In this document: piece after piece, positions 27,911 to 34,967 of the stretch
How the letters are laid out: each line of letters begins with the position of its first letter
How positions within the stretch are numbered: the stretch's first letter is position 1
DNA from: Ottowia flava
GTDB taxonomy: Bacteria > Pseudomonadota > Gammaproteobacteria > Burkholderiales > Burkholderiaceae_C
Direction of reading: 5' to 3'
Length of the DNA stretch: 64,000 nucleotides
NCBI RefSeq assembly: GCF_042680565.1
Contig: NZ_JBHUEJ010000008.1
Span: 62,001-126,000, forward strand
Made by a program: the position numbers and the translations under genes
The notes under the pieces: generated by a model
Database searches by the model: none
What the model was told of the DNA's origin: nothing
What the model saw: the letters and a program-made list of their open reading frames with translations, nothing else

Positions 27911-28579
27911 ATGCAGGGACTATTCCGGCGCGGCGGCGTCTGGCAGGCAGGGCTTGTTGTACCCCTCAGACTTCGATCAGCAGTCGGCAAGCGGGAGTTG
28001 GTGCGCTCAACCGGCTGTCATGAGCTTGGGCGCGCCAAAGTTGTGCATGCCCGTCTTTTCGCTCAGTGGCGCAGCTACCTCTTCACATTGGACGGTGGCC
28101 GAGTGAACGACGATCAAATCCTGCAGCTTGCGCACGGTAGCCCCAGGCTGCTTTCCACCGGGTATGTCTCCGTTGCGGACGCGGTTGAGGCGACGGGCCT
28201 GGGTTCGGGCGATCTCTTGCAAGCGGTTGCCGATCGCCAAGTGCAGCTTTGGTGCAGGCTCCCGGCCTCCGCGTCAACTGGTGTTCGCGCGTCGTTGAGC
28301 GACATCGTGGGGAATGAGTGCCTTCCCAGGCCCGATTCAGTTTGGGCGACCGACGCAGAAGCGCCCAATGAAGTGCTCAGGGTGTTTGAAGACCACAGCG
28401 TCGCGAATGACATGATCGCCCGCGATGCGAAGACTCACCACGTGCTATTGGTCCGCTTGCCGACGGGCAACGTTTTCATCCCCAACCAGCGCTGGAGCTT
28501 AGCGTGCAGGCGTTGTTGCTGCCCGCCCATAACGTTGAATCGCTTCGTCCGGATTGTCACGCCAGAGCGACCGGCGTGA
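27911..28579 (+). pseudogene. integrase remnant: N-terminal half of a phage-type tyrosine recombinase
   Basis: The frame starts MQGLFRRGGVWQAGLVVPLR and continues RELVRSTGCHELGRAKVVHA, the arm-DNA-binding N-terminus found in tyrosine integrases of pseudomonads and Comamonadaceae. It goes on to about residue 195 (NVFIPNQRW) and then turns into Cys/Arg-rich sequence. Near 28500 a neighbouring frame picks up SVQALLLPAHNVESL, which looks like the natural continuation, so a frameshift is likely. The catalytic domain with its Arg-His-Arg-Tyr residues is missing. It starts 86 bp after tRNA-His, in the tRNA's direction, the usual place of an integrase next to its attachment site. The call rests on remembered family likeness, so moderate confidence. 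Confidence 0.6.
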
Positions 28580-28808
28580 CGCTCGAAGGCGCGCGCTGGT
28601 GGATAGCGAATGACCCGGCCAACTGGCGGGTGGGCGCGTGCAGATCCTCGAGTTCCCCGGGCGGAACAGCCGCCGGCAAGCCCTTGTGCGGGTAGCGAGG
28701 CGAATCGCTTGCCGCCAGCACATGAGCCAGGCTGCGCGCGGTGTCAACCGTGATTGCCGCGCACGCCAGCCAGCAGTCAACCCGCATGACGACATGGTTA
28801 AAAATAGA
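28580..28808. other. decayed or gene-free DNA after the integrase remnant
   Basis: Only short frames of unclear meaning are present, on both strands. A minus-strand frame (28557-28817) begins MQLSIFNHVVMRVDCWLACA but matches nothing I know. It probably marks the far side of a deletion that removed the rest of an integrated element. Confidence 0.35.
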
Positions 28809-28826
28809 TAGTTGCAACGCTAACTA
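28809..28826. promoter_or_regulatory. MarR-type operator upstream of marR
   Basis: TAGTTGCAACGCTAACTA is an imperfect palindrome (TAGTT and AACTA ends). A closely related copy stands before the next gene at 29282-29299. It lies 20 bp before the marR ATG. Confidence 0.6.
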
Positions 28827-28846
28827 AGGCGCACTAGAGTCGCACC

Positions 28847-29263
28847 ATGTTCGATGAATGCATGTACTTCAACACCTCCGCGCTGGCGCGGCGGTTGGAG
28901 CGCGAATGGGCCGCGGCGTTTCGGCCCTTGGGTTTGGCGCCGCCGCAGGGCTTCGTGTTGCGTGCGGTGCTGCAGCAGCCCGGCATCTCGCCTTCGCGAC
29001 TGGCAGACGAATTCGCCATTTCGCGCCCGACCGCCACGCGGGCGCTGGACGGGCTGGAAGCCAAGGGGCTGGTCGTGCGGGCCATCGGCGAGGGCGACAC
29101 ACGTCAGGTGTCGGTGCAGCCGACCGACGAGGCGCGGGCGATCGAGTCCGCGTTGAATGCGGCCAGCGCCCAGGTGACAAAACGCCTGAAGAAGGCGCTG
29201 GGCGAAGCTGTCTTCGCCACGTTGGTGAACGATATCCGCGGTGTGCACTCCGCCCTGAAGTGA
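28847..29263 (+). CDS. MarR family transcriptional regulator
   Basis: A 138-residue winged-helix protein. The DNA-binding core is visible as ISPSRLADEFAISRPTATRALDGLEAKGLVV and the wing as GDTRQVSVQPTDEAR. The N-terminus (MFDECMYFNTSALARRLER) carries Cys 5, which might sense oxidants or electrophiles as in some MarR proteins; this is a guess. It is followed after 49 bp by a tautomerase gene with the same operator in front, so it likely represses both itself and that gene. Confidence 0.88.
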   Translation: MFDECMYFNTSALARRLEREWAAAFRPLGLAPPQGFVLRAVLQQPGISPSRLADEFAISRPTATRALDGLEAKGLVVRAIGEGDTRQVSVQPTDEARAIESALNAASAQVTKRLKKALGEAVFATLVNDIRGVHSALK

Positions 29264-29281
29264 GTGCTTTTTTTGACCATA

Positions 29282-29299
29282 CGGTTGCAATGCTAACTA
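29282..29299. promoter_or_regulatory. second MarR-type operator, before the tautomerase gene
   Basis: CGGTTGCAATGCTAACTA matches the operator at 28809-28826 in 14 of its positions and ends at the tautomerase ribosome binding site. It suggests a separately controlled promoter between marR and the tautomerase gene. Confidence 0.55.
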
Positions 29300-29312
29300 A
29301 AGGAGTTTGACC

Positions 29313-29702
29313 ATGCCTATCCTGAATGTGAAAGTCGCCGCTGAAGCTTCTCCGGCGCTGACGCGCGACATCGCGACGATGCTGCTCGATCTGACCAGCC
29401 GCATCCTGCACAAGAAACCCGAGGTGACCGCCATCGCGATCGACTACGCCAAGCCTGATCAGTGGCTGGTCGGCGGTGCGCTGCTGTCGGAGCAGGGCAA
29501 AAGCAGCTTCTACATGGACATCAAGATCACCGACGAGACCAACACCAAGGACGAAAAGGCCGAGTACATCCGCGCGGTGTACGCCCAGTTCCAGCGCCTG
29601 TTGGGCGAGGTGCACGAGGAAAGCTACATCTACGTGCAGGACGTGCGTGCGGCGTCGTACGGCTACGGCGGGCTGACGCAGGAGTACCGTTACCAGCACT
29701 GA
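29313..29702 (+). CDS. tautomerase family protein (4-oxalocrotonate tautomerase-like)
   Basis: A 129-residue member of the tautomerase superfamily. The ATG at 29313 puts Pro directly after Met (MPILNVKVAAE), and this amino-terminal proline is the catalytic base in the family, which settles the start; a TTG two codons upstream would hide it. An AAGGAG site precedes it. The length is about twice that of the 62-residue 4-oxalocrotonate enzyme, so it fits the longer, fused or MIF-like groups. Substrate unknown. It is probably controlled by the upstream MarR protein. Confidence 0.85.
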   Translation: MPILNVKVAAEASPALTRDIATMLLDLTSRILHKKPEVTAIAIDYAKPDQWLVGGALLSEQGKSSFYMDIKITDETNTKDEKAEYIRAVYAQFQRLLGEVHEESYIYVQDVRAASYGYGGLTQEYRYQH

Positions 29703-29807
29703 CAGTGCGCCGTGGTGCTGCCCATGCCCAGGATGGGTGAGGCCGCCGCCGCGTCGCGGTGGCGGCCGAAAACGTCAGGCGTTCAGCCGGCGCGTGAAAT
29801 TCTGGCG

Positions 29808-29865
29808 CTATGGCGCGCAGACCCTTGACAGATCAGCGCGGGCAGCTATCAAATCAAAAGCAAAA
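29808..29865. repeat. dispersed repeat copy after the tautomerase gene
   Basis: Contains GATCAGCGCGGGCAGCTATC followed by AAATCAAAAGC. It lies between the convergent tautomerase and fumarylacetoacetase genes, the same setting as several other copies. Confidence 0.7.
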
Positions 29866-29904
29866 AAACGGTGAAGAAAGCACCGGCAATCGATGCCCCG
29901 CCCG

Positions 29905-31218
29905 TCAAGCCGCGGGCAGCACCATTCCCACGCACTCGCCGAAGCCGATGCGCGCAGCGCCCGGCTTGTCGCACCAGCCGCGCAGGATGATGGTGTCGCC
30001 GTCTTCCAGCCAGGTGCGGGTTTCGCCGTTCTTCAGCTTGAGCGGGTTCTTGCCGCCCACCGTGAGTTCGATCAGCGCGCAGGCCGAATCGAGCGTGGGG
30101 CCGGACAGCGTGCCCGTGCCCAGCAGGTCGCCGGGCTGCAGGTTGCAGCCGTTCACGGTGTGGTGCGTGACCATCTGCGCCGCCGTCCAGTAGGCGTGGC
30201 GGTAGTTGGTGAGCGTGAAGCGCTCGGGCGCGGCCTGGGCGTCGCGCATCTGGGGCGTGACGATGCAGGCTTCCAGCTGAATGTCCAGCCCGCCTTCGGC
30301 GCTGTTGGCGTCGCTGCTCAGGTAGGGCAGGGGCTGCGGATCGCCTTCGGGGTGGCTGAAGGCGGCGCGGAAGGGCGCGAGCGCTTCCATCGTCACGATC
30401 CAGGGCGAGATGGTCGAGGCAAAGTTCTTGGCCAGGAAGGGCCCCAGCGGCTGGTATTCCCAGGGCTGGATGTCGCGCGCCGACCAGTCGTTGAAGAGCA
30501 CGAGCCCGAAGATGTGCGATTCGGCCTGATCGATGGTGACCGGGTCGCCCAGTTCGTTGGCTTGGCCGACGAAGACGCCCATTTCCAACTCGATGTCCAT
30601 GCGCGCGCTGGGCTTGAGCACGGGCGCGTCGGCGTCCGGCGGCTTGACCTGGCCCTTGGGCCGCTTGAAGGCCTGGCCAGACACGCCGATGGACGACGAG
30701 CGGCCGTGGTAGCCGATGGGCACCCACTTGTAGTTGGGCAGCAGGGGGTTGTCGGGCCGGAACTGCTTGCCGATGTTGGTGGCGTGGTAGACCGAGGTGT
30801 AGAAGTCGGTGTAGTCGCCAATGCGCGCGGGGAGGGTGAATTCGGCATCGGCCTGCGGCACGAGGCAGGCTTTCAGCGCGGCTTCTTGCGCTGAGCCGGT
30901 TTGCAATGCTTTTGAGAGCGCCTTGCGCAGGCTGGACGCCGCTTGGGCACCCATCCCCATCAAATGGTTGAGGGTGGGTTCGGCCGCGGCCTGCGCCGGG
31001 GCCAACGCATCGCCGCTGAACACGCCAGCCTGAACGGCTGCGGCCATGTCCACGATCTGGTCACCGATGGCAACGCCGCCGCGCCACGCTTCGGCGCTGC
31101 CCTGGCGCCGGAACACGGCGAAGGGCAGGTTCTGGATCGGGAAATCGGTCGTGCCGTGGTTGGCCGAAACCACCCAGCTGGTGAGTTTCGGGTCGTGCGT
31201 TTCGTTCAGCGTTGCCAT
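29905..31218 (-). CDS. fahA: fumarylacetoacetase
   Basis: Fumarylacetoacetase splits fumarylacetoacetate into fumarate and acetoacetate, the last step of homogentisate breakdown. The 437 residues include the catalytic segment WVPIGYHGRSSSIGVSG, metal ligands in DIELEMGVFVG, and LFNDWSARDIQPWEYQPLGP, all of the full-length FAH type rather than the short FAH-fold hydrolases. The start MATLNETHD at 31218 gives the family length. It is the last gene of a minus-strand cassette with a VOC dioxygenase (28 bp upstream), a DUF2783 protein and a flavin hydroxylase. Confidence 0.93.
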   Translation of the reverse strand: MATLNETHDPKLTSWVVSANHGTTDFPIQNLPFAVFRRQGSAEAWRGGVAIGDQIVDMAAAVQAGVFSGDALAPAQAAAEPTLNHLMGMGAQAASSLRKALSKALQTGSAQEAALKACLVPQADAEFTLPARIGDYTDFYTSVYHATNIGKQFRPDNPLLPNYKWVPIGYHGRSSSIGVSGQAFKRPKGQVKPPDADAPVLKPSARMDIELEMGVFVGQANELGDPVTIDQAESHIFGLVLFNDWSARDIQPWEYQPLGPFLAKNFASTISPWIVTMEALAPFRAAFSHPEGDPQPLPYLSSDANSAEGGLDIQLEACIVTPQMRDAQAAPERFTLTNYRHAYWTAAQMVTHHTVNGCNLQPGDLLGTGTLSGPTLDSACALIELTVGGKNPLKLKNGETRTWLEDGDTIILRGWCDKPGAARIGFGECVGMVLPAA

Positions 31219-31246
31219 GCGTCTGTCTCTTGGAGGAAGGGCGTTT

Positions 31247-31795
31247 TCAGTGCGCGCCGACCTTGCCACTGCCGTCGTGCATCCAGCGCGCATGCTCAGG
31301 GGCCTTCTTGGTGCGGTCCCACTCATTGAGCATATCCCACTTGACTTCGTCTAGTGCCTTGTCCATCTGGGGCGTGGAGGTGTTGGCGGCCAGCTCCAGG
31401 CGGTGGCCAGACGGGTCGAAGAAGTAGATGGATTTGAAGATGGTGTGGTCGGTTGGGCCGATGACGTTGATGCCATCGGCTTCCAGCTTTTCCTTGACCT
31501 TGAGCATCGTGTCGACCGAATCGACCTTCAGCGCCAGGTGCTGCGTCCAGCTGGGGGTGTTGGGGTCGCGACCCATCTCGGGCTGCGTGGGCAGCTCGAA
31601 GAACGCCAGCACGTTGCCGTTGCCCGCGTCCAGGAAGATGTGCATGTACGGATCGGGCTCTTTGGTTGAGGGCACTTCGTTCTCGGCGATCGCCAGGATG
31701 AAGTTCATGTCGAGGTACTTCTGGTACCACTCGACGGTCTGCTTGGCGTTCTTGCAGCGGTAGGCGACGTGGTGGATGCGGTCAACGATGGCCAT
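31247..31795 (-). CDS. VOC-family (extradiol dioxygenase-like) metalloenzyme
   Basis: A 182-residue protein with two glyoxalase/extradiol modules. The likely metal ligands are His 8 or 9 (DRIHHVAYRC), His 86 (SWTQHLALKV) and Glu 134 (GHRLELAAN), the 2-His-1-Glu set of type I extradiol dioxygenases. The start at 31795 has GGAGACACCC upstream. Between a ring hydroxylase and fumarylacetoacetase it would be the ring-opening step, replacing a cupin-type homogentisate dioxygenase. That role is inferred from context and from the ligands; isomerase or glyoxalase activity is the main alternative. Confidence 0.82.
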   Translation of the reverse strand: MAIVDRIHHVAYRCKNAKQTVEWYQKYLDMNFILAIAENEVPSTKEPDPYMHIFLDAGNGNVLAFFELPTQPEMGRDPNTPSWTQHLALKVDSVDTMLKVKEKLEADGINVIGPTDHTIFKSIYFFDPSGHRLELAANTSTPQMDKALDEVKWDMLNEWDRTKKAPEHARWMHDGSGKVGAH

Positions 31796-31837
31796 GGGTG
31801 TCTCCTTGGGGTGGGTTGAAAACGAACGGGTGGCTGC

Positions 31838-32056
31838 TTACAAGTCCTGCAGCGCGGACTGGATGTGTTGCTGCACCACGGCGGGGTGGCCCAGCGCGTT
31901 GGCATTGAGCAGTGCGAGCTTGACGAGGAACAGCTCGGCCTTGTCGGGGCCGGCCTGGTCGATGGCGGTGGCGAGCGCGTCGTAGACGGTCTCGAGGTCG
32001 GGAATGCTCAGGGCGGAAGTGCTTGCGGTCATGGTGGTGTCGGCAGCGTGGCTCAT
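31838..32056 (-). CDS. DUF2783 family small protein
   Basis: A 72-residue protein with a short N-terminal lead followed by LSIPDLETVYDALATAIDQA and LVKLALLNANALGHPAVVQQ, which I recognise as the DUF2783 pattern. These proteins occur next to flavin-dependent aromatic hydroxylases. The gene overlaps the upstream hydroxylase by four bases (stop and start in ATGA form), so the two are translationally coupled. It may be an accessory or stability subunit of the hydroxylase; no activity is known. Confidence 0.75.
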   Translation of the reverse strand: MSHAADTTMTASTSALSIPDLETVYDALATAIDQAGPDKAELFLVKLALLNANALGHPAVVQQHIQSALQDL

Positions 32057-33753
32057 TGGGGGAGGGCGGCGTCGAACGCCGCCTTCAGGCGCGTGGCGTC
32101 CAGCGTCAGCCAGCGCGCGCAGATGTGCTGGTCAGGGCGCAGCAGGTAGGCCCCGCCGCTGGCGGTGACGCCGTAACGGCGGCGGAAGTGGCCGTCGGCG
32201 TCGGCGAGCGCTTGATCGGCGCCCGCCACGGCGCGGCCGGTTCCCACGGCGGTCACACGCAGCGGCACGCCACGGGCGCGCACGTCGGCGACCACGGCTT
32301 GCAGCGGCGCGGGCAGGGCCTCGGCTTCGGTGAAGTACAGCAGGTCAAAGCTGCCGCCCAGGTGGTCCAGCAGGAAGTCGTCGGCACCCAGGCGCACGTT
32401 CAGCGGCGGCGCGCCGTGCGCCGGGCCGGCGCTGAACAGCGCGTTGTCGTCGCCCGTGCTGTTGAGGGCCGAATGCGTGTATTCGTGCGGCCGCGAGGTG
32501 CGCCAGTGGTAGAGCGGGCGCACGAAGTCCTGCGTGAGCGACAGCGACAGCACCGCGTCTCGCAGCACGCGAAAGCCGCGGCTGGGCGGCGCCATGAAGC
32601 GGGTGCTCTTGCCCGCTTCGTCGATGATTTCGCGCGCGGCGCCGACGCGCTCGGCGCTGAAGTTCGCCAGCAGCCGGCGCCCGGCCCAGCCGCGCACCAC
32701 AAAGGCCAGGTGCCAGGCCAGCGACTGCGCGTCCTGGAACGCGGTGTTGGCGCCGCGCACGCCGAAGATCGGCAGCAGGTGCGCCGCGTCGCCGACGAAC
32801 AGCACGCGGCCGTTGACGTAGTCAGGCAGGGTCAGCGTGCGCGCGGAATAGACGGACGACCAGTCCATCTCCCATGGCGTGCCGCCAAAGCCGATCATGG
32901 CCAGCTGCGCGTCGATGCGGCTTTTCAGCGATTCGGGGCGCAGCGCGTCTTCGGGCGATTCGCCCGGCGGCAGCTGGTAGTCCACGCGCCAGATGCCGTG
33001 CGGCTCGCGGTGCATCAGGATGGTGTTGCCACGGTTCCAGTCGGGGTCGAAATACGCCAGCCGCTCGGTCGGCAGCGGCAAGTCGATGCGGATGTCGGCG
33101 ATCACGAACAGGCCTTCGTACGACGCGCCTTCCATGCGCACACCCATCGCGTCGCGGATGGCCGATCGACCGCCCGACGCGTCCACCAGCCAGTCGGCCT
33201 GCAGCGCGTAGTCGCCTTCGGGCGTGTCGACGGTGGCGCGCACGCCGTCATCGTTTTGCGCTATGTCGACGAGCTTGTTGCCCCAGCGCAAGTCGATCAG
33301 CGGGTGCGCGGCGCAGGCGTCGATCAGGTATTCCTCCATGTACTGCTGCTGCAGGTTGAGCATGGGAAAGAAGCGATCGTCCGCCTCGTGGGGCGCCTCC
33401 ATGCGGAACACGGTGCGGCCCTGGTAGATGCTGTTGCCGTAGCGCCAGGGCAGGCCGCTTTCGGTCATGCGCTGGGCGGTGCCGACCTGCTGCAGGATCT
33501 CCATCGACCGGCGCGTGAACACGATGGCGCGGCTGCCTTGCGACACCTGCAACTCGGCCGCCAGTATCACGCTGGGCACACCATGGCGCGCCAATTCCAG
33601 CGCAGTGACCATGCCCGACGGCCCGTTGCCGACGATGACGACGGTATGGCGCGGCTGCGCACCGTGCTGCGACGCCAGCCAGGGCGCGTGGACCTGGTAG
33701 TCGTAATAGATCGACGGACGGGGCGTGTCGGCGGGCTGGTGCATGGGCGACAA
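32053..33753 (-). CDS. FAD-dependent aromatic hydroxylase (class A flavoprotein, PheA/TfdB/MhpA type)
   Basis: A 566-residue NAD(P)H-dependent monooxygenase. The FAD dinucleotide-binding site is VVIVGNGPSGMVTALELARH near residue 40, and the second FAD site is RVLFVGDAAHLLPIFGVRGA with AFQDAQSLAWHLAFVV. The C-terminal domain ending YLLRPDQHICARWLTL is the thioredoxin-like tail of this class. It is the first gene of the cassette with DUF2783, VOC dioxygenase and FAH, divergent from a MarR regulator. A phenolic acid hydroxylated to a homogentisate-like diol is the most natural substrate, but this is inferred. Confidence 0.9.
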   Translation of the reverse strand: MSPMHQPADTPRPSIYYDYQVHAPWLASQHGAQPRHTVVIVGNGPSGMVTALELARHGVPSVILAAELQVSQGSRAIVFTRRSMEILQQVGTAQRMTESGLPWRYGNSIYQGRTVFRMEAPHEADDRFFPMLNLQQQYMEEYLIDACAAHPLIDLRWGNKLVDIAQNDDGVRATVDTPEGDYALQADWLVDASGGRSAIRDAMGVRMEGASYEGLFVIADIRIDLPLPTERLAYFDPDWNRGNTILMHREPHGIWRVDYQLPPGESPEDALRPESLKSRIDAQLAMIGFGGTPWEMDWSSVYSARTLTLPDYVNGRVLFVGDAAHLLPIFGVRGANTAFQDAQSLAWHLAFVVRGWAGRRLLANFSAERVGAAREIIDEAGKSTRFMAPPSRGFRVLRDAVLSLSLTQDFVRPLYHWRTSRPHEYTHSALNSTGDDNALFSAGPAHGAPPLNVRLGADDFLLDHLGGSFDLLYFTEAEALPAPLQAVVADVRARGVPLRVTAVGTGRAVAGADQALADADGHFRRRYGVTASGGAYLLRPDQHICARWLTLDATRLKAAFDAALPQ

Positions 33754-33880
33754 ACGGGCGTGGAAAAGGGTGGATCGAGTGGCGCCCCCGTGCGTCGACG
33801 ACGACCGAGGGCGTGGCCGCGATCACCGCGTGCCTGCGGCCAAGCGTCCGTGCCAAGATGCCGCATTGTTCCGCAAATTG

Positions 33881-33894
33881 GTTGCGCTCGCAAC
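33881..33894. promoter_or_regulatory. palindromic operator GTTGCGCTCGCAAC between the hydroxylase cassette and marR
   Basis: A perfect 6-2-6 palindrome (GTTGCG, CT, CGCAAC) lies directly before a -10 box TATAAT (33895-33900) of the divergent marR gene. It is the only strong palindrome in the 154-bp divergent region and is the best candidate binding site of that regulator. Confidence 0.65.
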
Positions 33895-33907
33895 TATAAT
33901 TTGACCC

Positions 33908-34417
33908 ATGTCACGCCCATCGCCCGCCTCGTCCCAGACTGCCCACCCCGGTGCGGCGCCCGTGCGGCCACTGGGTGAAAGCTTCACGCACCGGCTGCAC
34001 ACCCTGCAAAAGCTCACGGACCGGGTATCGCAGGCCACGTACGAAGCCGAGATCGGTCTGCCCTTGGGCGAAGCGCGTTGCCTGAGCGCGGTGGGTGCCT
34101 TTGCCCCGCTGTCGGTCAAGGACCTGGCGCACCTGGCCAACGTGGACAAGGGCCAGGCCAGCCGCGCCGCGCAGTCGCTGGTGGACCGCGGTCTGGTGCT
34201 GAAAAAACCCGACCCGCTGGACGCGCGTGGGGTGGTGCTGAGTTTTACCCCTGAAGGTGAAGCCCTGTGGCACCGGCTGATGGCGGCGGTGGAACGGCGC
34301 AACCAGCAGATCGTGGCCTGCTTGTCGGCCGCCGAGCAGGCGCAGTTCGACCGGCTGTTGACGCGTCTGGTCGCGCATGCGCGGGTGGTGAGCGAGGCGC
34401 CGCCCGACGAGGTCTGA
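33908..34417 (+). CDS. MarR family transcriptional regulator of the hydroxylase cassette
   Basis: A 169-residue winged-helix regulator, with an N-terminal lead of about 25 residues, then LSVKDLAHLANVDKGQASRAAQSLVDRGLVLKK and the wing DPLDARGVVLSFTPEG. It is divergent from the flavin hydroxylase and is probably relieved by the aromatic substrate, as is normal for MarR proteins of catabolic clusters. The -10 box TATAAT ends only seven bases before the ATG and no Shine-Dalgarno is visible, so the transcript may be leaderless. Confidence 0.88.
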   Translation: MSRPSPASSQTAHPGAAPVRPLGESFTHRLHTLQKLTDRVSQATYEAEIGLPLGEARCLSAVGAFAPLSVKDLAHLANVDKGQASRAAQSLVDRGLVLKKPDPLDARGVVLSFTPEGEALWHRLMAAVERRNQQIVACLSAAEQAQFDRLLTRLVAHARVVSEAPPDEV

Positions 34418-34532
34418 GTGCTGCAGCGCCTTGGTTGAAAAGAGAGTGGGCGCTCGCATGTGCGGCAAGCCGCGTCGGCCTGAACATTGAACGTCCGAGG
34501 CGTTTGCATTCTGGCGCGACCATGCCGCTTGG

Positions 34533-34967
34533 TTGCACATTAAGAAATTTCGTTCTATAATTCGCGGTTTCGCGTCAAGGAGTGGTTGGCAGCGCCAAAA
34601 GGGCCGCACCGCTTTCAAGGCACCCGGGTCTGACTCAGGCCCGTCGCCCAGCGCGAAGAAAACCGCCACATCTTCCTTCTCTCGTGTGGCTGCCGGGCAG
34701 GCACTTCGTCTGCCACTCAGGCGGCCACTTGCGATCCGCGTGTTGCCCTTCTCGGGTCAGCCACAGATCGATTCCCGGCGCGAAGGCTGGTCAGACCCAC
34801 CGGGTCACCGCACCAGCTACCGCGTACGCGTTGTCGTCAGATGGTGGGTGTTGTTATTGAACCCGTGGGTGCGCCTGGCTGATTTTTTGGGCACCCGACC
34901 ATATGACGCGCACCATCACCCATGGCCGCCAGGCTGTGCAACGCGCGGGAAAGTTTTGAGAGCAATC
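34533..34967 (+). promoter_or_regulatory. promoter and long 5' leader of the DEAD-box helicase gene
   Basis: A near-ideal promoter has -35 TTGCAC (34533-34538) and -10 TATAAT (34556-34561), 17 bp apart. The ATG at 34968 lies about 400 nt downstream, and the region between holds no credible gene although it is open in frame with the helicase. Long leaders are known for cold-shock and autoregulated DEAD-box helicases. A T6 run with flanking GGGTGC/GCACCC arms lies at 34867-34896 and might act as an attenuator. Confidence 0.6.

Noticed and set aside
32023..33978. Long plus-strand open frame of 651 codons opposite the flavin hydroxylase
   Set aside because: It is the antisense of a gene with clear FAD motifs; its product is rich in Arg, Gln, Ala and His as expected from high-GC shadow frames, with no family features.
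34582..34860. Possible small gene of 92 codons in the helicase leader
   Set aside because: The GTG start is too close to the only ribosome binding site, and the product is Arg/Pro-rich without any family features.
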